Source of the DNA: Woeseiaceae bacterium
Lineage (GTDB): Bacteria; Pseudomonadota; Gammaproteobacteria; Steroidobacterales; Woeseiaceae
Length of the DNA stretch: 48,811 nt
Reading direction: 5' to 3'
NCBI GenBank assembly: GCA_030066075.1
Contig: JASJCH010000027.1
Span: forward strand, 1-48,811
Position numbers and translations under genes: made by a program. Numbering within the stretch: position 1 is the stretch's first letter; the number at the start of each line of letters is the position of its first letter. The notes beneath the pieces were generated by a model. It had not been told where the DNA came from, did no database searches, and saw only the letters and a program-made list of their open reading frames with translations. This document shows positions 39,761 to 47,126 of the stretch, in pieces.

Positions 39761-41328
39761 CCGAAAAAGCCGTGCAGGTACCAGTCGGCATCGCGGCTGC
39801 GCGTACGAAACACCCACAGGCGCATACCGCGCGGGTTGATGGCCGTGTAATAGTCCCGCGCGATACTGTCCTCGTCCCACCAGCCGGTCTCGAGCCGCTC
39901 CGGCCCGTCAAGGATTCGCAGCCGGCCCTGGTGTAGCGGATAGCCGTCATCGACGTTGAGCCGCGCCGGCTCGGGCAGCATCCACAACGGCCGCTGCAGT
40001 TTGCCGCGGGCCATCGATACCTCACCCAAGGTTTTCTCCTGCAGCAGGTTGCGTGCCCGCCACGCCAGTTGCGGCCGGTGTTCGGCGACCGTAGCCACGC
40101 CCGCGACGGACTGTCGTCCCACGCGCGCCATGAGCCGTTCGGCCAGCTGTGCAATCGAGAAGCGAATACCGCGGCCCGCCGTCCTGCCGCGAAAAACGAG
40201 GCGCCCGGATTCGGCGCGCAGCGCCTGGGCATGCCCGCTCTGCAGGCGAACCGCGATGACCGGCTCCGGCAACACCAGCTTTTCGAACTGCAGGCGCAGC
40301 AGGTCGGACCAGCGGCTCGCCTGGCGCTCAGCCTCGACGCACCCGAGACGTAAGACAGTGGCGCTGCTGCGCAAGTGGAAAAAGCTGAACTCGATGGACT
40401 GCACGCCGAGCTGCCGGGCCAGCAAAAAGCGCTCGTGCGACTGCAACAGCTCGCCGCAAATCGCCAGCAGCAGTTCGCGATCGCTTTGCTCCTCGGTCAT
40501 CTCGTAATCGGCGCAGAAGCGCTCGGGCGCACGCCAGCCCGTGCGCGGATCGGGCAGGCGTCCCCGGGCGCGATCGAGCTCCAGCAACCGCTGCGGTCCG
40601 AAGCGCCGTGCAAACCCCTCGCGCGGCAACCGCAGACACTCGCCGATATTGCGCACTCCCATGCCAACCAGTGATTCACAGGTAGCCGCCGGCCAGTCGA
40701 GGCAGGACAAAGGCAATGTGCGCAGCGCCGTGCTGATGTTGGCCGGGTCGCGGACGCAGGCGCGGCGCCCGCCCCTTGCCAGCCAGGTTGCCGCCAGCGG
40801 CGTCGGTGCGATGGCCAGCGATGCGCTAAAGCCGAGCTGTTCGAGCCCTGTCGCAATCTGCTGCCGCAGCTTCAACAGGCCGCCATACAGACGCAGGCTG
40901 CCGGCAATCTCGACGAGCAGCAAGTCGGGACCGGCGATACTAACCATCGAGGAGAACTGCTCCAGCCAGCTCGCCAGATGTTCGAGCGCCTGCTGCTCGG
41001 CCACCTCGCTACGCTCCTCGATGACCAGCCCCGGCAACAGGGCCAGCGCCGCGTTGGCCGACAGCCCCGGCACGACGCCGGCCGCTTCGGCCTTCGGACA
41101 GGCGAGCAGCACCCGGTGGATACCCTGTTTTTCCTCCACGACGGCCCGAGCGCTGGCGCCAGGACCGCTCGCCTCGAGCGGCAGCTGCGGCAGGTAGACA
41201 CAGAACCAGAGGCGCCTGACGGGCGGCGCCTTCACGACCCGCGGTGTGGCGCTTACCTCATCGAGTGCGAGGGACTGCTGGTCGAACAGCTCCCGGGTGG
41301 AGCGATGGTGTCGGCGCGCCCTGCCCAT
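39757..41328 (-). CDS. imuB: ImuB, catalytically inactive Y-family polymerase homologue
   Basis: This 523-residue protein is the hub of the mutasome, binding ImuA, DnaE2 and the beta clamp. The Y-family palm and fingers are recognisable (WFCVYLPQLPLEA and LLLVEIAGSLRLYGG), but the catalytic acid motif seen in DinB (the Asp-Glu pair in the palm) is missing, which is the mark of ImuB. LQRPLWMLPEP in the C-terminal third is a plausible beta-clamp contact. About 38 residues precede the usual start of the family; ATG 41328 lies 3 bases after the imuA stop, which supports it. Confidence 0.93.
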   Translation of the reverse strand: MGRARRHHRSTRELFDQQSLALDEVSATPRVVKAPPVRRLWFCVYLPQLPLEASGPGASARAVVEEKQGIHRVLLACPKAEAAGVVPGLSANAALALLPGLVIEERSEVAEQQALEHLASWLEQFSSMVSIAGPDLLLVEIAGSLRLYGGLLKLRQQIATGLEQLGFSASLAIAPTPLAATWLARGGRRACVRDPANISTALRTLPLSCLDWPAATCESLVGMGVRNIGECLRLPREGFARRFGPQRLLELDRARGRLPDPRTGWRAPERFCADYEMTEEQSDRELLLAICGELLQSHERFLLARQLGVQSIEFSFFHLRSSATVLRLGCVEAERQASRWSDLLRLQFEKLVLPEPVIAVRLQSGHAQALRAESGRLVFRGRTAGRGIRFSIAQLAERLMARVGRQSVAGVATVAEHRPQLAWRARNLLQEKTLGEVSMARGKLQRPLWMLPEPARLNVDDGYPLHQGRLRILDGPERLETGWWDEDSIARDYYTAINPRGMRLWVFRTRSRDADWYLHGFFG

Positions 41329-41331
41329 GGT

Positions 41332-41973
41332 CTACAACAAGTCATGCAAAACGGCGGGGCGCCCGCCACGGCTCTTCAGGATGGACACCCGCGTGCCCTC
41401 CCGGCCGGCCAGCAACTCGATGCGCAGCGCGGCCGCAGACGGCTGGTGACGGGCCGCGGGCGGCCGGAACGCGATGGCCCAGCTTTGGCCTTTCTCTGCA
41501 GCGAGCTGCAAGCGTCGGCTGGCCTGGTCGTCGAGCGTGTCCGACCACAACAAGACGGCCGCGCAGGTGCCCGATGACAGCGCCTGCTCGGCCGACCAGA
41601 GCATTTCACTGGCGTCTTTGGGGCGCACGATCAGCATGCGCGACAGATCGATGCCCCACTGCTGCAGGGCCGGCGGGTATGGCTGGAACGGCGGCGACAC
41701 CCAGGCAATCCAGCCCGGATCGTTGTAGTCCATGCCATTGTCGGCCGTGCTCAGCCTGGCCAGCGCCGGCATCAGCAGGCGCAACTCGCCAACGCCGTAG
41801 TGCTCGACGAGAATCTCGGTTAATGCGTTTTGTGGCCAGCCGCCACCGGGCAAATGGTTGTCCAGCGCTTCGTAGCCGCTCGCCAGCCCGGCTGGCGCAT
41901 GTGCCTGGTTGTGACCGCGCCAGACCCGCGGGTTCTCCAGTAATTTGTCCAGGGAAGACGAATCGCGCTGCAT
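41332..41973 (-). CDS. imuA: ImuA, translesion synthesis-associated protein
   Basis: This 213-residue protein is a RecA/SulA-like partner of ImuB. Family features: an opening helix and LASGYEALDNHLPGGGWPQNALTEIL, the block GELRLLMPALARL, and WIAWVSPPFQPYPPAL. The strict Walker A lysine of RecA is absent, so ATP hydrolysis is doubtful, as in proteobacterial ImuA. It follows lexA by 11 bases and precedes imuB by 3, so all four genes share one SOS transcript. Confidence 0.92.
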   Translation of the reverse strand: MQRDSSSLDKLLENPRVWRGHNQAHAPAGLASGYEALDNHLPGGGWPQNALTEILVEHYGVGELRLLMPALARLSTADNGMDYNDPGWIAWVSPPFQPYPPALQQWGIDLSRMLIVRPKDASEMLWSAEQALSSGTCAAVLLWSDTLDDQASRRLQLAAEKGQSWAIAFRPPAARHQPSAAALRIELLAGREGTRVSILKSRGGRPAVLHDLL

Positions 41974-41984
41974 CTCATAAACGC

Positions 41985-42602
41985 TTAATGCAGCGGGATA
42001 CCGTCGCGGATAACGCCGACGACCACTCCCTCGATGACCATCGACTCTTCGGCCAGGTTGACCTTGATGGGCTCGAATTCGTCATTCTCGGGCAGCAGCT
42101 CCACCACCGAGCCCTTCTGCCGGTAACGCTTGACCGTGACTTCGTCATCGAGACGGGCAACGACGATCTGCCGGCTGCGTACTTCCGGCGTGCGATGCAC
42201 GGCGACGAGGTCGCCATCGAGGATGCCGGCGTCACGCATACTCATGCCGTGCACGCGGAGCAGGTAGTGCGGCTTCGGGTCGAACAGCGCCGGGTCGAGC
42301 CGATAATGCGCTTCGATATGCTCTTCGGCAAGAATCGGGCTGCCGGCAGCCACCCGACCGACGAGCGGCAGGCCGATCTGCTCGCGTATCGAATCCTTGA
42401 GCTGGATACCCCGCGAGGCGCCGGGTATGAGTTCGAGCACGCCCTTTTTCTGCAGGGCCCGCAAATGTTCCTCGGCGGCATTGGCCGACTTGAAACCGAG
42501 CTCACGCGAGATCTCGGCACGCGTGGGCGGCATGCCGGTTTCGGCGATAAAGTCTTGAATCATTTCGAGAATTTGGCTTTGCCTGGGGGTCAGTTCGCGC
42601 AT
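41985..42602 (-). CDS. lexA: SOS repressor LexA
   Basis: This 205-residue repressor of the SOS regulon has an N-terminal winged helix ([33 protein letters not shown]) and a C-terminal self-cleaving domain: scissile bond Ala86-Gly87 in RVAAGSPI, nucleophile Ser121 in HGMSMRD and Lys158 in VTVKRY, each two positions from E. coli numbering. I start at ATG 42602; the open frame extends 26 codons further but would run through the operators. It is first of the mutasome operon and represses its own transcription through the boxes below. Confidence 0.97.
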   Translation of the reverse strand: MRELTPRQSQILEMIQDFIAETGMPPTRAEISRELGFKSANAAEEHLRALQKKGVLELIPGASRGIQLKDSIREQIGLPLVGRVAAGSPILAEEHIEAHYRLDPALFDPKPHYLLRVHGMSMRDAGILDGDLVAVHRTPEVRSRQIVVARLDDEVTVKRYRQKGSVVELLPENDEFEPIKVNLAEESMVIEGVVVGVIRDGIPLH

Positions 42603-42612
42603 TTCAGCAGTC

Positions 42613-42628
42613 CTGTATGAAATTACAG
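42613..42628. promoter_or_regulatory. LexA box 1 upstream of lexA
   Basis: CTGTATGAAATTACAG fits CTG-N10-CAG exactly, ending 10 bases from the lexA ATG. It should place lexA-imuA-imuB-dnaE2 under SOS control. Confidence 0.85.
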
Positions 42629-42631
42629 TGT

Positions 42632-42647
42632 ATGTGATTATATACAG
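42632..42647. promoter_or_regulatory. LexA box 2 (imperfect) upstream of lexA
   Basis: Read on the minus strand, CTGTATATAATCACAT matches the E. coli LexA consensus (CTGTATATATATACAG) except for its last half-site, CAT for CAG. Four bases separate it from box 1. E. coli lexA also has two tandem boxes. The TATAAT within it may be the -10 of the lexA promoter. Confidence 0.6.
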
Positions 42648-42690
42648 TAGTTTGCTCAGTGCAAGTCCCAGTAGAGACATGGTCCGCCGA

Positions 42691-42755
42691 GCGGGACATT
42701 ACTCTCCCTCATGGCTCCCTTCGGTCCGCTTTACTTCGGTCGAGCAATGTCCCGC
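42691..42755. repeat. Long inverted repeat between lexA and Lpp-like gene
   Basis: GCGGGACATTACTC (42691-42704) and GAGCAATGTCCCGC (42742-42755) pair over 14 bases with one mismatch around a 37-base loop, in which CTTCGGTC occurs twice (42719-42726 and 42734-42741). It lies in the 336-base gap 42603-42938, which otherwise holds the LexA boxes, the Lpp-like promoter and no gene I can support. It may be a mobile-element relic (REP/MITE-like) or a structured RNA. Confidence 0.7.
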
Positions 42756-42870
42756 CCGCCGTTACCGAACACCCAGATGGGTTTGCTATCGCGCTACGGA
42801 AGTGTAGAAACGCGACCGATCGCCGCTGTCGCTTCGTAACGACAAACGATAATAAAAACAGGGATTTTCG

Positions 42871-42899
42871 TTGCGGGAACGCAGTGTTTAGGAAATAAT
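42871..42899 (+). promoter_or_regulatory. Promoter of Lpp-like lipoprotein gene
   Basis: TTGCGG at 42871-42876 and AATAAT at 42894-42899 are separated by 17 bases and lie 39 bases before the ATG. The match is fair and the position right for a highly expressed lipoprotein gene. Confidence 0.45.
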
Positions 42900-42938
42900 G
42901 CGCCTGCAGTTAAATCCCAACAGAGGAACTCTAGAGAA

Positions 42939-43232
42939 ATGAAGAAGACCGCACTCAAAATTAGCGCATTGCTGCTCGCTGGCGCACTGACGGTTGGCTG
43001 CGCCAACACGTCGGAAATCGAAGCGACGGCTGACAAGGCTGCTGCTGACGCCGCCGCCGCTGCTGCTGCTGCCGAGTCTGCTCGCGCTGCCGCTGATCGT
43101 GCCGCCCAGGCTGCTGCTGCTGCTCAGAGCACCGCAGACCAGGCACTGTCTGCTGCTACCGAAGCACAGGCATGCTGCGAAGCCAATCGCGAAAGCATGG
43201 AACGCATGTTCCAGAAGTCGATGTCCAAGTAA
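42939..43232 (+). CDS. Alanine-zipper outer-membrane lipoprotein (OprI/Lpp-like)
   Basis: This 97-residue lipoprotein has a signal peptide ending at lipobox TVGC (Cys21), then about 50 residues of Ala-rich heptads (ESARAAADRAAQAAAAAQS), which form the alanine-zipper coiled coil of OprI and Lpp. It ends in Lys, as needed for covalent attachment to peptidoglycan. A Cys pair (QACCEAN) before the tail is absent from E. coli Lpp. An intrinsic terminator follows, and the convergent neighbour is an L,D-transpeptidase, the enzyme class that makes the Lpp-peptidoglycan link. Confidence 0.88.
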   Translation: MKKTALKISALLLAGALTVGCANTSEIEATADKAAADAAAAAAAAESARAAADRAAQAAAAAQSTADQALSAATEAQACCEANRESMERMFQKSMSK

Positions 43233-43249
43233 GAGACACGAAAAGCTTC

Positions 43250-44266
43250 TTATTCAGACGCCGCGCTTGTCGCGGCGTTTTTTATTTCCTGCCCCACGGC
43301 CATGGGGATGCCGTCAGAATGCTCGATCAGCTCCTCGGCCAGGTGCCAGTCGAGCTGACCCGCCCTGTCCGCCGTCGTGGCGATGAACTGCTCCGTGACG
43401 TAGGTGAGCGGATCCTTGACCGGCGGCAGGTCCTCGAACGCAACTTCCTTGACCTCGCCCGTCGTCGAATCTTCTTCCGCCTGCGGCGCAGCCGACTCGA
43501 GCACCGGGTGCACCTCCATGACGAGTTCATCGCCTACCCAGCCCATCTTGACGGGCTCGTTGACGATACGTACCGGCGTCTTCAGGTCGATCTTGCCGAA
43601 CAGGAACTCGATGTCTTCGGGGAACATCCGCACACAGCCATGCGTGACGCGCATGCCGACGCCGGCCGGCCGGTTGGTGCCGTGGATCAGGTAGCCCGGG
43701 AGCCCCAGGCGCATCGCATATTCGCCCAGCGGGTTGTCGGGACCCGGCGGCACGACGGCCGGCAGCGGCCTGCCCTCCGCGGCATGCTCCTCGCGTACTG
43801 ACTTCGGTACGTACCAGCTCGGGTTACGCACCTTCGAGATTACCGTCGTATTGCCGAGCGGCGTTTCCCAGTCCATGCGGCCGATACTGATCGGGTAGGT
43901 CATGACGTACGGCGTCTCACCGTCCCTGACCTCCGGAAAGTAGTACAGCCGGTATTCGGCAAGATTGAGCACAATGCCTTTACGCGGACCGGACGGCAAA
44001 ACGTACTGCGTTGGCAACACGATCTCGGTGCCCGCGCCCGGCAGCCAGACGTTGACGTCGGGATTGGCGCGCACGATGTCGTGGTAGCCGAGGCCATGGC
44101 GTCGGGCGATATCGACGAGCGTATCCTCGTGACGCGCCGTGATCGTAGCGACAGAGCCGATGACGTCGTAGCCCTCGGGGGGCAGCTCGTAAATCTCGGC
44201 ACGCGCCGGCTGAGCCAACGTGAACAGGCAAACGAGTGCCGCGATTGCGCCGCAGGCCCGATTCAC
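43250..44266 (-). CDS. L,D-transpeptidase (YkuD domain) with LysM-like segment
   Basis: This 338-residue periplasmic enzyme has a signal peptide cleaved after QPARA (about residue 23), a LysM-like segment (TARHEDTLVDIARRHGLGYHDIVRANP) and a YkuD domain with IHGTNRPAGVGMRVTHGCVRM, Cys211 being the nucleophile. The layout is that of E. coli ErfK/YbiS/YcfS/YnhG, which attach Braun lipoprotein to peptidoglycan. The start is GTG at 44266, overlapping the glutathione-transferase stop by four bases. The 3' end overlaps the terminator of the Lpp-like gene. The pairing of the two proteins is inferred from adjacency and family. Confidence 0.92.
   Translation of the reverse strand: MNRACGAIAALVCLFTLAQPARAEIYELPPEGYDVIGSVATITARHEDTLVDIARRHGLGYHDIVRANPDVNVWLPGAGTEIVLPTQYVLPSGPRKGIVLNLAEYRLYYFPEVRDGETPYVMTYPISIGRMDWETPLGNTTVISKVRNPSWYVPKSVREEHAAEGRPLPAVVPPGPDNPLGEYAMRLGLPGYLIHGTNRPAGVGMRVTHGCVRMFPEDIEFLFGKIDLKTPVRIVNEPVKMGWVGDELVMEVHPVLESAAPQAEEDSTTGEVKEVAFEDLPPVKDPLTYVTEQFIATTADRAGQLDWHLAEELIEHSDGIPMAVGQEIKNAATSAASE
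43258..43283 (+). terminator. Intrinsic terminator of the Lpp-like gene, inside the 3' end of the L,D-transpeptidase gene
   Basis: ACGCCGCG-CTTGT-CGCGGCGT followed by TTTTT starts 26 bases after the lipoprotein stop. On the other strand the same bases code for the last ten or so residues of the L,D-transpeptidase. Confidence 0.9.
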
Positions 44267-44919
44267 CGGCCCTTCTCCTCGCGCTCGATGACCTCGATCT
44301 CACACTCCGCTGCTGCAAGCCAGTCCTGCATCGCCTCGCTTTCGAGCACGCGGTGCGGGAAGTAGCCCGCTGACTGCGGCAGGTTGATGCCGTAGGTACG
44401 GAACCGGATGACGACCGGTGCGAACATGGCGTCGGCAATGGTGAAGTGGCCGAAAAGCCAGCCGCTGTCGCCGCTGTACTTCTTATGGCACTCGGACCAG
44501 ATCGCGATGATACGGTCGATATCATCCGTCAGCTCGTCAGGCAGCGGCACCTTGCGGCCCATTGCACGACAGTTCATCGGCATCTGCTCGCGCAGTACGT
44601 GAAAGCCGGAGTGCATTTCCGCACAGATACTGCGCGCATACGCCCGCACGTCCGGGTCCTCGGGCCAGAGGGTCTTCTCGGGCCAGCGCTCAGCGATCGT
44701 CTCCGCAATCGCCAGGGTATCCCACACGGTCAGGTCACCGATCTTGAGCACCGGGACCGTGCCGGCCGGGCTCACTGCAGCAATCTCGGCGGCCGTGGAC
44801 TCGACATCCAGCAGGATCCGGTGCTCGTCGAAGTCGATGCCGGCCTCGCGCAGCAGCAGCCAGGACCGCAGGGACCAGGTCGAGTAGTTTTTGTTGCCTA
44901 TGTAAAGCTGGGGCTTCAT
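44263..44919 (-). CDS. Glutathione S-transferase family protein
   Basis: This 218-residue protein has the thioredoxin-like N-domain with the glutathione-binding NYSTWSLRSWLLLREAGI and the cis-Pro GTVPVLKI, then an all-helical C-domain (HFTIADAMFAPVVIRF). I start at ATG 44919 (MKPQLYIGNKNY), the usual family start; an ATG 18 bases upstream is possible. It is upstream of and overlaps the L,D-transpeptidase gene. Substrate unknown. Confidence 0.9.
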   Translation of the reverse strand: MKPQLYIGNKNYSTWSLRSWLLLREAGIDFDEHRILLDVESTAAEIAAVSPAGTVPVLKIGDLTVWDTLAIAETIAERWPEKTLWPEDPDVRAYARSICAEMHSGFHVLREQMPMNCRAMGRKVPLPDELTDDIDRIIAIWSECHKKYSGDSGWLFGHFTIADAMFAPVVIRFRTYGINLPQSAGYFPHRVLESEAMQDWLAAAECEIEVIEREEKGR

Positions 44920-45012
44920 AGGCGTATGGTAAACCATTGATACAGCGCGCGTCGTGCGCCAGTTGGTATTCCGATTGACCCTGTCTCACTCGGTCGGTAG
45001 CCTCTCTCTGGC

Positions 45013-45558
45013 ATGGGGCTCAAACTTTCATTCGAACTCTCGGATCGCGACCTGCTGTATTTTCGCGAGTCATTGCGACAATCGCGTGAAGCCGTCCGCG
45101 ACGCCGAGGAAACCGAGATCGTCGACGCCGTCCGGCACGTCCTCGAAGAGATCCGCGACAACGAGCCGCTGCCGGATTTCGTCGCCGAGCGCCTGCCCCA
45201 GCTCGACCTGCTGATCCAGATGCTGGCAGATCCGGAGTGGCAGCTGCCCTCGGACGATCGCGAGCGCCTGCTCGCGATGTTCGTCTACTTCAGCGACCCC
45301 GAAGACATCCTGCCCGACCATATCCCGGTTATCGGCTACCTCGACGACGTCATAATCATCGAACTCGTCACGCGGGAAATGCAGCACGTGCGCGAAGCCT
45401 ACGACGATTTCCGGACCTTCCGCCGCGAGTTTGACAAGGAACACGGCGCGGACATCGACGGCGCGATTCGGCGCGACCGGCTCGACCGCCGCCGCCAGCA
45501 GCTGCATGGGCGCATGGCCAGGCGATCGAAGCGCGGCGCCAAGTCCGGAATCTGGTGA
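45013..45558 (+). CDS. DUF1232 (YkvA-like) family protein
   Basis: This 181-residue protein carries the DUF1232 core near residues 90-125: YFSDPEDILPDHIPVIGYLDD followed by a hydrophobic stretch. The N-terminal half is charged and helical and the C-terminal tail is strongly basic (RRDRLDRRRQQLHGR). Function of the family is unknown. It overlaps the next gene by four bases (GTGA), so the two are co-translated. Confidence 0.82.
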   Translation: MGLKLSFELSDRDLLYFRESLRQSREAVRDAEETEIVDAVRHVLEEIRDNEPLPDFVAERLPQLDLLIQMLADPEWQLPSDDRERLLAMFVYFSDPEDILPDHIPVIGYLDDVIIIELVTREMQHVREAYDDFRTFRREFDKEHGADIDGAIRRDRLDRRRQQLHGRMARRSKRGAKSGIW

Positions 45559-45920
45559 GCACGCACGTCGAACGCGAATGGCTGACCATGCAGAAAATGG
45601 TCGGCATCTATTGCGCCGATCATCACGGCGGTGGCGAAGGCGCGCTTTGCGATGAGTGCGCCGTCTTTCTCGACTATGCCGAGGTCCGTCTGGAGAAATG
45701 CCCCTACGGTGAGGACAAGCCGACCTGCTCCAACTGCCCGATCCATTGCTACAAACCCGCCCAGCGAGAGCAGGTCAAGCGCATCATGCGCTACGCGGGC
45801 CCACGCATGCTGTTGCGGCACCCATGGTTGGCGATTACCCACAAGCTCGACGGATTGCGCAAGGCGCGACATCCACGAGAGCTGACGCGCGACGAGCGAC
45901 TCAAGTCACGCGAAGACTGA
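45555..45920 (+). CDS. YgbA-like nitrous oxide-stimulated promoter family protein
   Basis: This 121-residue protein matches the family PF11756. It contains many cysteines in a compact pattern (YCADHH, LCDECAVFLDYAEVRL, CSNCPIHCY) and then RIMRYAGPRMLLRHPWLAI. The cysteines suggest a metal or Fe-S site, which is inference. E. coli ygbA is induced by NO through NsrR; no NsrR-type site is evident here. The GTG start at 45555 overlaps the DUF1232 stop. Confidence 0.88.
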   Translation: MSTHVEREWLTMQKMVGIYCADHHGGGEGALCDECAVFLDYAEVRLEKCPYGEDKPTCSNCPIHCYKPAQREQVKRIMRYAGPRMLLRHPWLAITHKLDGLRKARHPRELTRDERLKSRED

Positions 45921-46016
45921 CCATGCGCTTGCGGCCTGTACGGATGCCGATGGCCCGATGACCTGCGCTAGAGTCGAACCCTTGGTGTAATCGCAAACAA
46001 CGCTGACGAGGTTCTT

Positions 46017-47093
46017 ATGCAGATCACTGTACTGGGCGCAGGTGCGGGCGGCACTGCCATGGCATTCGATTGCGCGTCGCACGGACACGAGGTTCGCCTG
46101 TTCGATTTCGAGCAGTTTCCCGACAACGTGGCGACGATCGCCGAACAGGGTGGCATCCATGCGGAGGGCGACATCTCGGGGTTTGGACCCATCGCCTATG
46201 CGGGTCACGACATCGATGCGGCACTGACCGACGCAGAACTGATCTACGTTGTGGGTCCGGCATACAGCACCGAGCCTTTCGGCGCGGCCGTGTCCGGCAA
46301 ACTGAGCGCCGGTCAGACGGTAGTCGTCAGCCCCAGTTCCTGCGGTGGCGCCCTCGCTTTCAAACGGGCCGCCGGTCTCGACGTGCATGACGAGTCCGTC
46401 CGCGTCGCCGAGACCTCCACGTTGCACTACGCCGTGCGGCTGACCGAGCCGGGCAAGATCCGCGTGTTCCTCAAGCTGAAGGCAGGAAACCTGCTGGCGG
46501 CGCTGCCGGGCAAGCACACGGACGACATCCTGGCGCTGATTGCCGACGTCTATCCGAGCATGGAACCCGCGAAAAGCGTCCTGCAAACCAGCCTGCAGAA
46601 TGCGAACCCGATCATCCATCCGGCGGTAACCCTGAGTAACGCGGCCCGTATCGAGATGACGGGCGGAGATTTCCTCTTCTACGAGGAGGGTGTGAGCGAT
46701 TCCGTCGGCCGCCTGATCGAAGCCCTGGACAACGAGCGCATCGCTATCGGCAAGGCGCTGGGCATTACCATCTTGTCCGATCCCGAGATGGGCATGCGGC
46801 AGGGCTATATGCTGGCGGCCAACTATGGCGCCGGTTACCGCGAGGCGCCCGGATTCCAGGGAATAGGCGCGCAGCCGCAGCTCGATCATCGCTACCTCAA
46901 CGAAGACGTCGGCTACGGCCTCGTGTTCATGTCGAAGCTGGGTGAACAGGTCGGTGTCGAGACGCCGGGTATCGACGCCGTCATCAACGTCGCCTCGATC
47001 GTGATGGCGCGCGACTACAGGGCTGAAGCCTTACGAACTCCCGAGTCACTCGGCATCGGGGACCGCTCGACGGCGGAACTCGCGTCGCTCTAA
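46017..47093 (+). CDS. NAD/NADP octopine/nopaline dehydrogenase family protein
   Basis: This 358-residue protein has an N-terminal Rossmann domain (VLGAGAGGTAMAFDCASHGHEV) and the C-terminal opine-dehydrogenase domain (PF02317), including NANPIIHPAVTLSNAARIE, whose His is the usual catalytic position, and GYMLAANYGAGYREAPGFQG. Members reductively join amino acids to keto acids, giving opines, and some make opine metallophores. No nicotianamine-synthase-like or transporter partner is nearby, so that use is not supported. GAGG precedes the ATG. Confidence 0.85.
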   Translation: MQITVLGAGAGGTAMAFDCASHGHEVRLFDFEQFPDNVATIAEQGGIHAEGDISGFGPIAYAGHDIDAALTDAELIYVVGPAYSTEPFGAAVSGKLSAGQTVVVSPSSCGGALAFKRAAGLDVHDESVRVAETSTLHYAVRLTEPGKIRVFLKLKAGNLLAALPGKHTDDILALIADVYPSMEPAKSVLQTSLQNANPIIHPAVTLSNAARIEMTGGDFLFYEEGVSDSVGRLIEALDNERIAIGKALGITILSDPEMGMRQGYMLAANYGAGYREAPGFQGIGAQPQLDHRYLNEDVGYGLVFMSKLGEQVGVETPGIDAVINVASIVMARDYRAEALRTPESLGIGDRSTAELASL

Positions 47094-47126
47094 CCTGTTT
47101 GCTGGTCGTCGCTCCGGCGAGCTCGT

